Source: Flavobacterium pectinovorum (GTDB lineage Bacteria; Bacteroidota; Bacteroidia; Flavobacteriales; Flavobacteriaceae). From it: a DNA stretch of 64,000 nt. The DNA lies in NCBI RefSeq assembly GCF_900142715.1, contig NZ_FRBX01000003.1:650233-714232 (forward strand). The letters run 5' to 3'. Shown here piece by piece: positions 25,408 to 33,277 of the stretch; positions within the stretch are counted from its first letter, which is position 1, and every line of letters begins with the position of its first letter. The notes below the pieces were generated by a model, which was given only the letters and a program-made list of their open reading frames with translations, did not search any database and was not told the origin of the DNA. Made by a program: the position numbers and the translations under genes.

Positions 25408-26218
25408 GAATGTAATTATTTAAGATATAACGTTGTACCACTTCAGCAACTCCGTCATTGTTATTTGAAGCCACAATTACATTGGCTCTGTCACGCAATT
25501 CTGGTGTCACATTATCAACCCAAACACCTAAACCGGCATATTCGATCATTGTTAAATCATTTCCTGCATTTCCAACAGCAATAATTTCACTTTGGTGAAT
25601 ATTTAGTTTTTCTGCCAAAAGTTTTAAGCTGTTTGCTTTATCAATGCCATTTTGAGCAGCTTCCAGGAAAAAAGGTTTAGACATAGCGACACTCAAATGT
25701 GGCATTGCTAACTTTAAATCTTTTTCTACTTCTTTTAAGTATGAAGGTTCTGCCAATAAAATACATTTTACAGCAGGTTTAGTTACTGCAGCTTTAAAAT
25801 CAGACACTTTATTATGAGGCAATCCTGTGATATCTTTTTCGATTTCGATATATTCAGAGTCTGTCTCACTTACTATTTCACCATCAAGATAGGTGATGAT
25901 ATGTGTTTTCATCTTTACACTATAATCGTATAAATCATGAATTTGCTCCGGAGTTAAACACTGTTCAAATAATATAAGGTCATCTTTTGCCGTACTAATT
26001 ACAGCGCCATTAAACGAAATAATATACGAATCGTTTAAGTCTAATTCTAATTCTTTGGCATAAGCCGTCATTGCCGATGTTGGGCGACCCGAAGCCAAAA
26101 CAACATGCACCCCTTTTGCCTGAGCTTCAAGAAGAACTTTTTTATTTAATTCTGAAATTTTATGATCGTCTGTCAACAAGGTATCATCCATGTCGAGTAC
26201 CAGCATTTTATATTGCAT
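25391..26218 (-). CDS. Cof-type HAD-IIB phosphatase
   Basis: A 275-residue haloacid dehalogenase-type phosphatase with C2B cap, of the Cof/YidA group acting on sugar phosphates or nucleotides such as FMN. Nucleophile motif DMDDTLL (Asp9, Asp11) and motif IV GNAGNDLTMIEYAG near 211-224 are visible. Motif IV usually reads GDxxND, so the first Asp is Asn here; the second Asp remains. It overlaps the downstream GNAT gene and follows the DUF2007 gene on the same strand. Confidence 0.9.
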   Translation of the reverse strand: MQYKMLVLDMDDTLLTDDHKISELNKKVLLEAQAKGVHVVLASGRPTSAMTAYAKELELDLNDSYIISFNGAVISTAKDDLILFEQCLTPEQIHDLYDYSVKMKTHIITYLDGEIVSETDSEYIEIEKDITGLPHNKVSDFKAAVTKPAVKCILLAEPSYLKEVEKDLKLAMPHLSVAMSKPFFLEAAQNGIDKANSLKLLAEKLNIHQSEIIAVGNAGNDLTMIEYAGLGVWVDNVTPELRDRANVIVASNNNDGVAEVVQRYILNNYIHEEIN

Positions 26219-26227
26219 ATTTTGTAG

Positions 26228-26289
26228 TTTTTCAGTTTTCAGTCGCGGTTTTCATCTTTACTGAGACTGTAAACTGCGACTGAAAACTA
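26228..26289. repeat. TTTTCAG / ACTGnnn array hairpin
   Basis: Tandem TTTTCAG units at 26228-26241 followed by inverted ACTGAG/ACTGTAA/ACTGCG/ACTGAAA units (about 26259-26287) in alternating 6 and 7 bp steps. It fills the gap between the DUF2007 and HAD phosphatase genes. Confidence 0.75.
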
Positions 26290-26291
26290 AT

Positions 26292-26510
26292 TTAGATACT
26301 CATTCTAAAATCTTCAATAACCGGATTTGCTTTTGCAAAATCTGTTTCCTGAATAAAAACTTCTACCGCAACGTCTGACATAGGAAAACCTCCCATACGC
26401 GCTGATTGAATATTATCTTTTTTTACGGTTTCTACTCCCGCTTGTTCTAATCTTTCCTGTAAAGCAATTGCTAATACTTCACTTCCTGAAAACACCTTCA
26501 TTAGTCCCAT
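26292..26510 (-). CDS. DUF2007 family small protein
   Basis: A 72-residue protein matching the DUF2007 (putative signal-transducing) family: a ferredoxin-like strand/helix start (MKVFSGSEVLAIALQERLEQAG), then VAVEVFIQETDFAKANPVIEDF. Members are thought to be small sensor or regulatory domains, without proven function. It lies 19 bp after the alpha/beta hydrolase gene and is probably cotranscribed. Confidence 0.85.
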   Translation of the reverse strand: MGLMKVFSGSEVLAIALQERLEQAGVETVKKDNIQSARMGGFPMSDVAVEVFIQETDFAKANPVIEDFRMSI

Positions 26511-26529
26511 AACATTTATTTTTAATTTT

Positions 26530-27345
26530 TTATTGTAATATTATTTTTAGCTGATTTTGAAAATCTTCATTTTCATTTATTCCTATATGATCCTGGTTTT
26601 TCAGCAGAAACAAATTTTTATCTGACTTCAATAATTCATTCAATCGAACTGAATTTTTAAATGGAATCAATTGATCTTCTATTCCGTGAAAAATATAAAT
26701 GGGTCCTTTTATTTTTGGCAAATAATCCCTCGTTTCTAAACTAAACTTCTTCATGAAATTAGGAAAAAACGGAACTCTCGAACTCGATAGTTCTGTAAAA
26801 CTATAATAAGGCGCCTGAAGAATTAAAGCTTTAGGTTTGTTTTGAGAAGCTAAAATAGTTGCCAATCCAGAACCTATTGAATAACCCGTAATAATGATTT
26901 TATCTTCAGGATATCTTTCAAGCATTTTTTTATAAACAACAGAAACATCCTTATTTAATTGATCTTCATTTTCGATTTCTCCTTCACTTTTCCCAAAACT
27001 TCTGTAATCCAAAATAAAAATATCATACCCTAGTTTGGTATACACTTTTGCAATTTTTCCCCAGGTTTCTAATGTTCCGGCGTTTCCATGGAGATAAAAA
27101 ATCAAACCTTTAGAGTTTTCAGCTTTGAATAACAAACCGTTCAAATTAATTCCGTCAAACGATTTAATATTTAATTCTTCAAATTTTTGCTGATAATCAA
27201 ACTTAAAATCTTTTGGAAGTCTTGCACTTTGAAAAATCATTCCAACCTGATTAAAATATACATAAGAAACTACCAAAATATAAATAACAACAAAAAATAG
27301 TAAAAGCACAATTGTTAGAAATTTAAAGGTCTTGAGTATTTCCAT
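26530..27345 (-). CDS. Membrane-anchored alpha/beta hydrolase
   Basis: A 271-residue hydrolase related to the ABHD13/BEM46 group. One N-terminal transmembrane helix (about 10-31) precedes the hydrolase fold: oxyanion turn YLHGNAGT, nucleophile elbow GYSIGSG with Ser near 150, acid FHGIEDQLIPF, and His in NQDHIGINE. Substrate unknown (ester or thioester). First of a probable operon with the DUF2007, HAD and GNAT genes. Confidence 0.9.
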   Translation of the reverse strand: MEILKTFKFLTIVLLLFFVVIYILVVSYVYFNQVGMIFQSARLPKDFKFDYQQKFEELNIKSFDGINLNGLLFKAENSKGLIFYLHGNAGTLETWGKIAKVYTKLGYDIFILDYRSFGKSEGEIENEDQLNKDVSVVYKKMLERYPEDKIIITGYSIGSGLATILASQNKPKALILQAPYYSFTELSSSRVPFFPNFMKKFSLETRDYLPKIKGPIYIFHGIEDQLIPFKNSVRLNELLKSDKNLFLLKNQDHIGINENEDFQNQLKIILQ

Positions 27346-27362
27346 ATAGTTTAGTTTCTAGT

Positions 27363-27427
27363 TTGCAGTTCTCGGTTCCAGTCTCAGTTTATAGTATTGA
27401 AAACTGAGACTGAGAACTGAGACTATA
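27363..27427. repeat. AACTGAG array hairpin
   Basis: Inverted units CAGTTCTCGGTTCCAGTCTC on the left and AACTGAG ACTGAG AACTGAG ACT (about 27401-27424) on the right form an imperfect long hairpin filling the gap between the hydrolase and the DEAD-like gene. Confidence 0.75.
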
Positions 27428-27429
27428 AA

Positions 27430-28092
27430 TTACTCCTCTTCGATAAAACCTTCTTCTTCGTCCAATTCTTCTTCACCTTCTTCATCCATGTCGAATAAAA
27501 AAGGTTCAAGCAACATTTTATCTGCTAAAATTTCTATACGTTCTGTTAGTATTTCAGCAAAAATGATTCGCTGTGTTTTAGGAATACTATTAGAAATACG
27601 CATAATTTTAGTTTCATGACGCAATTTCAAAATAGGATCTGCATCATCCAAAATGAACATTTTCAAACGGTTTACATTATAACCCGCTGTTGTAAACATA
27701 TCACTTAATTTATTTGGCGTACCTATTAAAACATCAATTCCGGTTGAAATATAATTTTTATCATAATCCATATCGCCTTTGTCATGCACTCCGTACACTT
27801 CAAGATTAGTGTATTTTCCGTATTTCGCGAAAAGGTCTACCATTTCTAATACTTTGGTTTTGTCTTCCACAAAAATCAAAGCACGTGGCGATTCTTCTGT
27901 CTGACCCGCTAATTGCTGAATCACATTCAATACAATTGTCGTCGATTTTCCACTTCCCTCCGGAGAAAGAATAATACAATCTGCACCACTTTTTATAGTC
28001 GAAAAAGTTTCTTTTTGCAGAATATTAGCTTCTGTTAAACCATTTTCGATTAATGCGTCTTGTAACTTCTCGTTTATCTTCTTTAATTTCAT
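27430..28092 (-). CDS. Single-domain DEAD-box-like protein with degenerate motifs
   Basis: A 220-residue protein corresponding only to the first RecA domain of a DEAD-box RNA helicase. Q-motif LQKETF (25-30), Walker A SPEGSGKST (43-51), GTPNKL (124-129, motif Ib place), and LDDADPI (148-154) where DEAD is usual. Motif III (SAT) is FAE, and the second RecA domain with motifs IV-VI is missing. Residues 195-220 are an acidic tail. Without domain 2 it cannot be a conventional helicase; ATP or RNA binding, or a regulatory role, is inferred. No frameshift remnants of domain 2 are seen downstream, so this is its real size. Confidence 0.82.
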   Translation of the reverse strand: MKLKKINEKLQDALIENGLTEANILQKETFSTIKSGADCIILSPEGSGKSTTIVLNVIQQLAGQTEESPRALIFVEDKTKVLEMVDLFAKYGKYTNLEVYGVHDKGDMDYDKNYISTGIDVLIGTPNKLSDMFTTAGYNVNRLKMFILDDADPILKLRHETKIMRISNSIPKTQRIIFAEILTERIEILADKMLLEPFLFDMDEEGEEELDEEEGFIEEE

Positions 28093-28104
28093 CTCTTTTA
28101 TGCT

Positions 28105-28239
28105 TTAAGCTTTAGGCAATAAGCCATAAGCAAAAATTATTTATATTTTAAAATGCTATAAGCTTTAAGCAATAAGCTATAGGCAAAAATTCTACATCAT
28201 TAATAGCTTAAAGCTTATTGCCTAAAGCCTATTGCGCGA
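28105..28239. repeat. Three heptamer arrays (TAAGCnn type)
   Basis: Array 1: four units at 28105-28132 (TTAAGCT, TTAGGCA, ATAAGCC, ATAAGCA). Array 2: four units at 28156-28183 (CTATAAG, CTTTAAG, CAATAAG, CTATAGG). Array 3: five inverted units at 28205-28239 (AGCTTAA, AGCTTAT, TGCCTAA, AGCCTAT, TGCGCGA). It fills the gap between the DEAD-like gene and the sigma-54 regulator gene. Confidence 0.9.
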
Positions 28240-28244
28240 AGCAC

Positions 28245-29408
28245 CTACTTGCTTGCAAACATTTTTACATCTGTTTCAGATATTTCGTTTCCTCCCAAAA
28301 TAATTAGTCTTTCGACTACATTTCGAAGTTCACGGATATTTCCTGTCCAGTCGTATTCCTGCAATAATTTTATGGCTGGCTGCGAAAATACTTTAACAAC
28401 ATTTCCTTGTTCCGAAGCAATTTTCTCTGCAAAGTGCCGTATCAAAGCCGGAATATCATCGCGTCTTTCGTTCAATGGCGGAACTTTAATTAAAATCACT
28501 GCCAAACGATGGTACAAATCTTCTCGGAAACGACCTTCGGCAATTTCCGTTTTCAAATCTTTATTAGTTGCAGCCACAACACGAACATCCACTTTGATAT
28601 CTTTTTCTGCCCCAACTCTGGTAATCATACTTTCCTGCAAAGCACGTAAAACTTTGGCTTGCGCCGAAAGACTCATATCGCCAATTTCATCTAAGAAAAT
28701 AGTTCCCTTATCTGCTGCTTCAAATTTTCCTGCGCGATCTTTCACTGCCGATGTAAAAGCACCTTTTACGTGACCGAACAATTCGCTTTCAATCAATTCA
28801 CTCGGAATCGCAGCGCAGTTTACTTCTATTAAAGGAAAATTAGCACGTTCGCTTTTTTCATGCAATTGATGCGCCACTAATTCTTTTCCGGTTCCGTTTG
28901 GTCCTGTAATTAAAACTCTGGCTTCGGTTTGCGCTACTTTATCAATCATCAATTTAATATGACTGATAGCTTCGCTCTCACCTACCATTTCGTAGTTCTT
29001 ACTAACTTTTTTCTTTAGGATTTTATTTTCAACTACAAGTTGTTTTTTGTCTAAAGCATTACGAACGGTATTCAATAAACGATTTAAATCCGGTGGTTTT
29101 GAGATATAATCAAAAGCTCCCAAACGCATTGTATGAATAGCCGTTTCCATATCGCCATGACCTGAAATCATCACCATAGGAATTTCGGGCTTAATCTTTT
29201 TTACTTCTTCTAAAACTTCGACACCGTCCATTTTTGGCATTTTGATATCGCACAAAACCAAATCATAGTCGTTGTTTTTTATTTTGTCAAGTCCCGCAGC
29301 ACCATCTTCCGCCTCATCAACCTGATACGTATCATTTTCTTCTGATAAAATTTTTACCAAAACGCGTCTGATCGCCGCTTCGTCTTCTATAATTAGTATT
29401 TTACTCAT
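28245..29408 (-). CDS. Sigma-54-dependent response regulator lacking a DNA-binding domain
   Basis: NtrC-like regulator of 387 residues. Receiver domain 1-120 with phospho-acceptor Asp54 (CDIKMP) and Lys near 104; AAA+ domain about 140-380 with Walker A GPNGTGKE (169-176), the sigma-54 contact loop GAFTSA (216-221) and the arginine-finger region. The chain ends at DVKMFASK just after the C-terminal lid, so the Fis-type helix-turn-helix normally found in the last 60 residues is missing. No histidine kinase gene is adjacent. It probably activates sigma-54 holoenzyme without a fixed enhancer, as known for FlgR-type proteins; this is inference. Confidence 0.92.
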   Translation of the reverse strand: MSKILIIEDEAAIRRVLVKILSEENDTYQVDEAEDGAAGLDKIKNNDYDLVLCDIKMPKMDGVEVLEEVKKIKPEIPMVMISGHGDMETAIHTMRLGAFDYISKPPDLNRLLNTVRNALDKKQLVVENKILKKKVSKNYEMVGESEAISHIKLMIDKVAQTEARVLITGPNGTGKELVAHQLHEKSERANFPLIEVNCAAIPSELIESELFGHVKGAFTSAVKDRAGKFEAADKGTIFLDEIGDMSLSAQAKVLRALQESMITRVGAEKDIKVDVRVVAATNKDLKTEIAEGRFREDLYHRLAVILIKVPPLNERRDDIPALIRHFAEKIASEQGNVVKVFSQPAIKLLQEYDWTGNIRELRNVVERLIILGGNEISETDVKMFASK

Positions 29409-29415
29409 TCTTTTT

Positions 29416-29589
29416 GAGGTTCAAAGTTGCAAAGGTTCAGAGGTACAAAGTTTAAATCTTTGTCAACATATACTTTTGAAACTACGTTATTTTATTAATT
29501 TATGCTTTTCCTAAGATATTTTTTGTTCTAAATTACGAAAGTGAGTGTTCAAAAAACCTTTGTTCCTTTGCATCTCTGATCCTTTGTAA
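29416..29589. repeat. Octamer arrays with inverted copy
   Basis: Five in-phase octamers at 29416-29455 (GAGGTTCA, AAGTTGCA, AAGGTTCA, GAGGTACA, AAGTTTAA) and four inverted units at 29558-29589 (CTTTGTTC, CTTTGCAT, CTCTGATC, CTTTGTAA). It fills most of the gap between the ABC permease and the sigma-54 regulator genes. Confidence 0.88.
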
Positions 29590-29598
29590 CTACAAAAA

Positions 29599-30915
29599 CT
29601 AATATTTCAGCCATCTATACAATTCTTTCCAGGTTGGTTTTTTGCCGTACATTAAAATACCTACTCGGTAAATTTTTGCAGCGAACCAGACAACAAAGAA
29701 AAAGGTTGCAAACAATAATGATACCGAAATTGCAATTTGCCACCACGGTACGCCAAACGGAATTCGCATTAACATAACAATCGGCGAGGTTAACGGAATC
29801 ATTGAAAACACAATTGCAACAGTTCCGTGTGGATCGTTTACTACGGTAAAAAATCCGATGTAAACACTTAAAATAAGCGGCATTATAATAGGCAGCAAAA
29901 ATTGCTGTGAATCGGTTTGATTGTCTACAGCTGCACCAATTGCGGCATAAAATGAACTATATAGAAAATATCCTCCAATAAAATAAACAACAAAACCAAT
30001 AATGATACTGGCAATTGGTAAATTCCATAATTCACTAATATACATTTGTGCTGTTCCCGAAAATTCCTGTTGTGCCGAATGCATTAATCCTGGTGGAATT
30101 TTGGCTGTTGGACCAACATTTACTCCAAAAAAAGCTGAAGCTGCAAACATTAATCCCAAACCAATGATGGCCCAGATTATAAATTGTAATAGTCCGGCAA
30201 GAGAAGTTCCAACAATTTTACCAATCATTAACTGAAATGGTTTTACTGATGAAATGATGATTTCGATAATTCTATTGGTTTTTTCTTCGATCACGCTTCG
30301 CATTACCATATTTCCGTAAATGATAATAAACATCATAATTAAATATCCGAAAGCACCCCCAATTCCGATTTTTATTTCGTTCAGACCTTTTAAACTTTCT
30401 TCTCCTGAAGCTTTTGCCAAATGGATATTAACCTCAGCATGTGCTTTTTGAATGGCTAATGTATCTAATTTTGCCTCTTCGAAATTGAGCTTTGTAATTT
30501 TATCAGCAATAACATCCTGCGTGTTTTCTATAAAAGCAATACTTGGACTATTATTCGAAATAAAATCTATTTTACTTTCTAAGTCTTTTAAATTACTCGT
30601 TTTTGGAATAATAATTAAACCTGTAAAATTCTCTTTGACAATACTGTCTTTCAAAGATTTTGTATCAATTTCAGAAAGATTTAAATATCTGTATTCTCCG
30701 TCTTTTTTATTCTGTTTTACAAAATCATCTGCAAATAAACCTGTTTCGTCGTGAATTGCGATTCGTTTGGTTTCAGCTTTCATTGAACTTAAATAACCAA
30801 TAAATCCGGCAATTGCCACAAACAATAACGGACTCAAAAAAGTCATGACAACAAAAGACTTATTGCGCACTTTGGCAATAAATTCTCTTTTTATAATCAG
30901 CGAAATGATGCTCAT
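29599..30915 (-). CDS. ABC transporter permease, NatB/YhaP type
   Basis: A 438-residue ABC-2 type membrane protein. One N-terminal helix (about 20-43), a large extracytoplasmic region about 45-180, then five to six helices between 185 and 425. The arrangement matches NatB/DUF3526-type exporters driven by the ATPase encoded 78 bp upstream on the same strand. The NatAB family exports Na+ or drugs; the substrate here is not known. Confidence 0.92.
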   Translation of the reverse strand: MSIISLIIKREFIAKVRNKSFVVMTFLSPLLFVAIAGFIGYLSSMKAETKRIAIHDETGLFADDFVKQNKKDGEYRYLNLSEIDTKSLKDSIVKENFTGLIIIPKTSNLKDLESKIDFISNNSPSIAFIENTQDVIADKITKLNFEEAKLDTLAIQKAHAEVNIHLAKASGEESLKGLNEIKIGIGGAFGYLIMMFIIIYGNMVMRSVIEEKTNRIIEIIISSVKPFQLMIGKIVGTSLAGLLQFIIWAIIGLGLMFAASAFFGVNVGPTAKIPPGLMHSAQQEFSGTAQMYISELWNLPIASIIIGFVVYFIGGYFLYSSFYAAIGAAVDNQTDSQQFLLPIIMPLILSVYIGFFTVVNDPHGTVAIVFSMIPLTSPIVMLMRIPFGVPWWQIAISVSLLFATFFFVVWFAAKIYRVGILMYGKKPTWKELYRWLKY

Positions 30916-30930
30916 TTTTTTATTTTTTAT

Positions 30931-30996
30931 TTTAGATTGTTGACTTTAGATTTTAGATTCCAGGTTTTCACTCTAAAATCTGAAATCTGAAATCTA
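30931..30996. repeat. TTTAGAT heptamer array with inverted AAATCTG array
   Basis: In-phase heptamers from 30931 (TTTAGAT, TGTTGAC, TTTAGAT, TTTAGAT, TCCAGGT) and inverted units AAATCTG, AAATCTG, AAATCTA at 30976-30996. The last unit contains the stop codon of the ABC ATPase gene (30994-30996). Confidence 0.92.
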
Positions 30997-31920
30997 AACT
31001 TTTTCAGTAACTGTCTGAATAAAAATATCGTTTACACTCGGGATTTTTTCTACAAAATGTGTTACTTGTCCGCGTTGTGTCAGAATATGTAATAACTCGT
31101 TTGGAGCTGCATTTCCTATCTGAATATTTAGTTTTAAATCGTCATTTAAAGATTTAAAACTGGCAGGCGAAACAGTAAATTTTTGGGTAATGTCATACAT
31201 CAAACCTTCAACATTATTGGTCAGGATTCCAACTTCAAAACTATTGGTTTTAAACTCGCGTTTTACATCACTGACTTGTCCTTCGATTAATTTATTTGAT
31301 TTATGAATTAAGGCAATATGATCACAAAGTTCCTCAACGCTTTCCATACGGTGTGTCGAAAAAATGATTGTGGCGCCTTGTTCTTTTAATGCCAAAATTT
31401 CATCTTTAATAACATTAGCATTTACGGGATCAAAACCGGAAAATGGCTCATCAAAAATCAGCAATTTAGGTTTATGCAATACACAAACTACAAACTGAAT
31501 TTTTTGCGCCATTCCTTTAGAAAGTTCCTGAATTTTTTTGTTCCACCAACCCTGAATTCCCAAACGATCAAACCAAAAATCCAGTTGTTTTTTAGCCTCG
31601 GCTTTAGAAAGTCCCTTCATTTGTGCCAAATACAAACATTGCTCTCCCACTTTCATAGAAGTGTATAAACCTCTTTCTTCCGGAAGATAACCGATATTCT
31701 GCACATGTTTTGGCTGCAATTTTTCTCCATCCAAAATAATCTGACCGCTATCCGGTAGTGTAATTTGATTGATGATTCGAATAAGGGAAGTTTTTCCAGC
31801 TCCATTTGGACCTAACAATCCGTAAATGCTGCCTTTGGGCACATTTAATGAAACTTCGTTAAGCGCTACATAATCGCCATATTGTTTTACGACTTTATGT
31901 ACTTCGAGTAAGTTGCTCAT
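30994..31920 (-). CDS. ABC transporter ATP-binding protein, NatA type
   Basis: A 308-residue ABC ATPase: Walker A GPNGAGKTS near 39-47, signature LSKGMAQK (a variant of LSGGQ), Walker B LLIFDEPFSG, and His switch STHRMES. The C-terminal 80 residues form the extra domain typical of NatA/YhaQ-type ATPases. Pairs with the permease gene directly downstream; the two are separated only by a heptamer repeat. Role: ATP-driven export, substrate unknown. Confidence 0.94.
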   Translation of the reverse strand: MSNLLEVHKVVKQYGDYVALNEVSLNVPKGSIYGLLGPNGAGKTSLIRIINQITLPDSGQIILDGEKLQPKHVQNIGYLPEERGLYTSMKVGEQCLYLAQMKGLSKAEAKKQLDFWFDRLGIQGWWNKKIQELSKGMAQKIQFVVCVLHKPKLLIFDEPFSGFDPVNANVIKDEILALKEQGATIIFSTHRMESVEELCDHIALIHKSNKLIEGQVSDVKREFKTNSFEVGILTNNVEGLMYDITQKFTVSPASFKSLNDDLKLNIQIGNAAPNELLHILTQRGQVTHFVEKIPSVNDIFIQTVTEKV

Positions 31921-32012
31921 GCTGTTTTTAGAATTTTCTACGTCAGTTTGACCATTGTGGCCTAGCGAGTGTAAAAGTAAATAATTAGTACCGATTCTAA
32001 GTAATAATACAT

Positions 32013-32050
32013 AAAAAACCCATTCTAAATTTACTTCAGAATGGGTTTTA
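32013..32050 (-). terminator. Terminator of dnaJ
   Basis: A 12-bp perfect stem (32015-32026 with 32038-32049, AAAACCCATTCT) with a T-run on the minus strand, 35 bp beyond the dnaJ stop. Confidence 0.9.
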
Positions 32051-32084
32051 AAAATTTATTTTCTCTTTTTAGAAAAAGTTTCTG

Positions 32085-33197
32085 TTATGAGAACATATCT
32101 TTTACTTTTTCAAAAAATGATTTTTCTGATTTTTCAGGACTCGGAACAAAGTGTTCGTCGTTAAGAGCATTTTCAAAAAATTGTTTTTGCTCTTTATTCA
32201 GTGTTTTTGGCGTCCATACATTTACGTGAACTAGTAAATCCCCGCTTCCGTAACCGTTAATACTTGGAATACCTTTTCCTTTTAATCTTAATATTTTTCC
32301 TGATTGAATTCCTTCTTCCAGTTTAATACGAACTTTTCCGTTGATTGCTTCAATATCTTTAGAAACTCCTAAAACTGCTTCAGGGAAACTGATATATAAA
32401 TCGAAATGAATATTTTCTCCTTCACGTTTCAAAAATTCGTGTTCCAACTCTTCAATTGCAACAATTAAATCACCAGGAACGCTGTTTCCAGGAGCATCAT
32501 TTCCTTTGTTAGAAACTTTAAGCTGCATTCCGTCAACAACTCCAGCAGGAATTTTGATTGAAACTGTTTCATCTTCCAAAACCATCCCCTGAGCATCTGC
32601 TTCAGATGGTCTTTTATCTAAAATTTGTCCAGAACCTCCACAAGTAGGGCAAGTTGATGCAGATTGCATTCTACCCAAAATTGTGTTTGTTACACGCATT
32701 ACCTGTCCCTGACCATTACAAGTCGAACACGTTTTGTATGTAACTCCTTTTGCCTGAACTTTACGTTTTACTTTTACCTTTTTCTCAACACCATTTGCAA
32801 TTTCTTCTAAAGTCAGTTTAACTTTAATTCGAAGATTGCTTCCTTTAGCGCGACGAGGACCGCCTCCGCCTCCGCCGAAACCGCCAAATCCTCCACCAAA
32901 AATATCACCAAACTGGCTGAAAATGTCATCCATATTCATACCACCGTGACCACCACCGCCAAATCCGCCAGAACCATCAAAAGCCTGATGTCCGTATTGG
33001 TCGTATTTAGCTTTTTTGTTAGGATCACTTAAAACTTCATAAGCTTCTGCCGCAAGTTTAAAGTTTTCTTCTGCCTCTTTGTCGCCTGGATTTTTATCCG
33101 GGTGATATTTTAAAGCACTTTTTCGGTAAGCTTTTTTTATTTCGGCAGCGTCAGCATTTTTTGAAATGCCTAGTATTTCGTAAAAATCTTTTTTCAT
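32085..33197 (-). CDS. dnaJ: Chaperone protein DnaJ with a reduced zinc domain
   Basis: Hsp40 co-chaperone of DnaK, 370 residues. J domain 1-70 with HPD at 32-34, Gly/Phe-rich region about 73-115, zinc region, and C-terminal peptide-binding domains to 350. Only two CxxCxGxG motifs are present (C157/C160 and C183/C186) instead of the usual four. Spacing and context match repeats 2 and 3 of E. coli DnaJ, so zinc site II would remain while site I (repeats 1 and 4) is lost. Follows grpE in the operon, with a heptamer repeat in the gap. Confidence 0.96.
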   Translation of the reverse strand: MKKDFYEILGISKNADAAEIKKAYRKSALKYHPDKNPGDKEAEENFKLAAEAYEVLSDPNKKAKYDQYGHQAFDGSGGFGGGGHGGMNMDDIFSQFGDIFGGGFGGFGGGGGGPRRAKGSNLRIKVKLTLEEIANGVEKKVKVKRKVQAKGVTYKTCSTCNGQGQVMRVTNTILGRMQSASTCPTCGGSGQILDKRPSEADAQGMVLEDETVSIKIPAGVVDGMQLKVSNKGNDAPGNSVPGDLIVAIEELEHEFLKREGENIHFDLYISFPEAVLGVSKDIEAINGKVRIKLEEGIQSGKILRLKGKGIPSINGYGSGDLLVHVNVWTPKTLNKEQKQFFENALNDEHFVPSPEKSEKSFFEKVKDMFS

Positions 33198-33207
33198 AAT
33201 TTAGGTT

Positions 33208-33236
33208 AAATTCCAAATCTAAAAATTCCAAATTCC
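33208..33236. repeat. AAATTCC heptamer array between grpE and dnaJ
   Basis: Direct units AAATTCC, AAATCTA, AAAATTCC (8 bp), AAATTCC without an inverted arm. It is the same unit as in the array at 21464-21738. Confidence 0.75.
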
Positions 33237-33277
33237 AATACTTAAAAAATTGACTTTCAGAATATTTATTTGTTTTT

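Noticed and set aside
28249..28773. 174-codon ORF antisense to the sigma-54 regulator
   Set aside because: Shadow of the AAA+ domain coding strand; no own promoter or recognisable domain.
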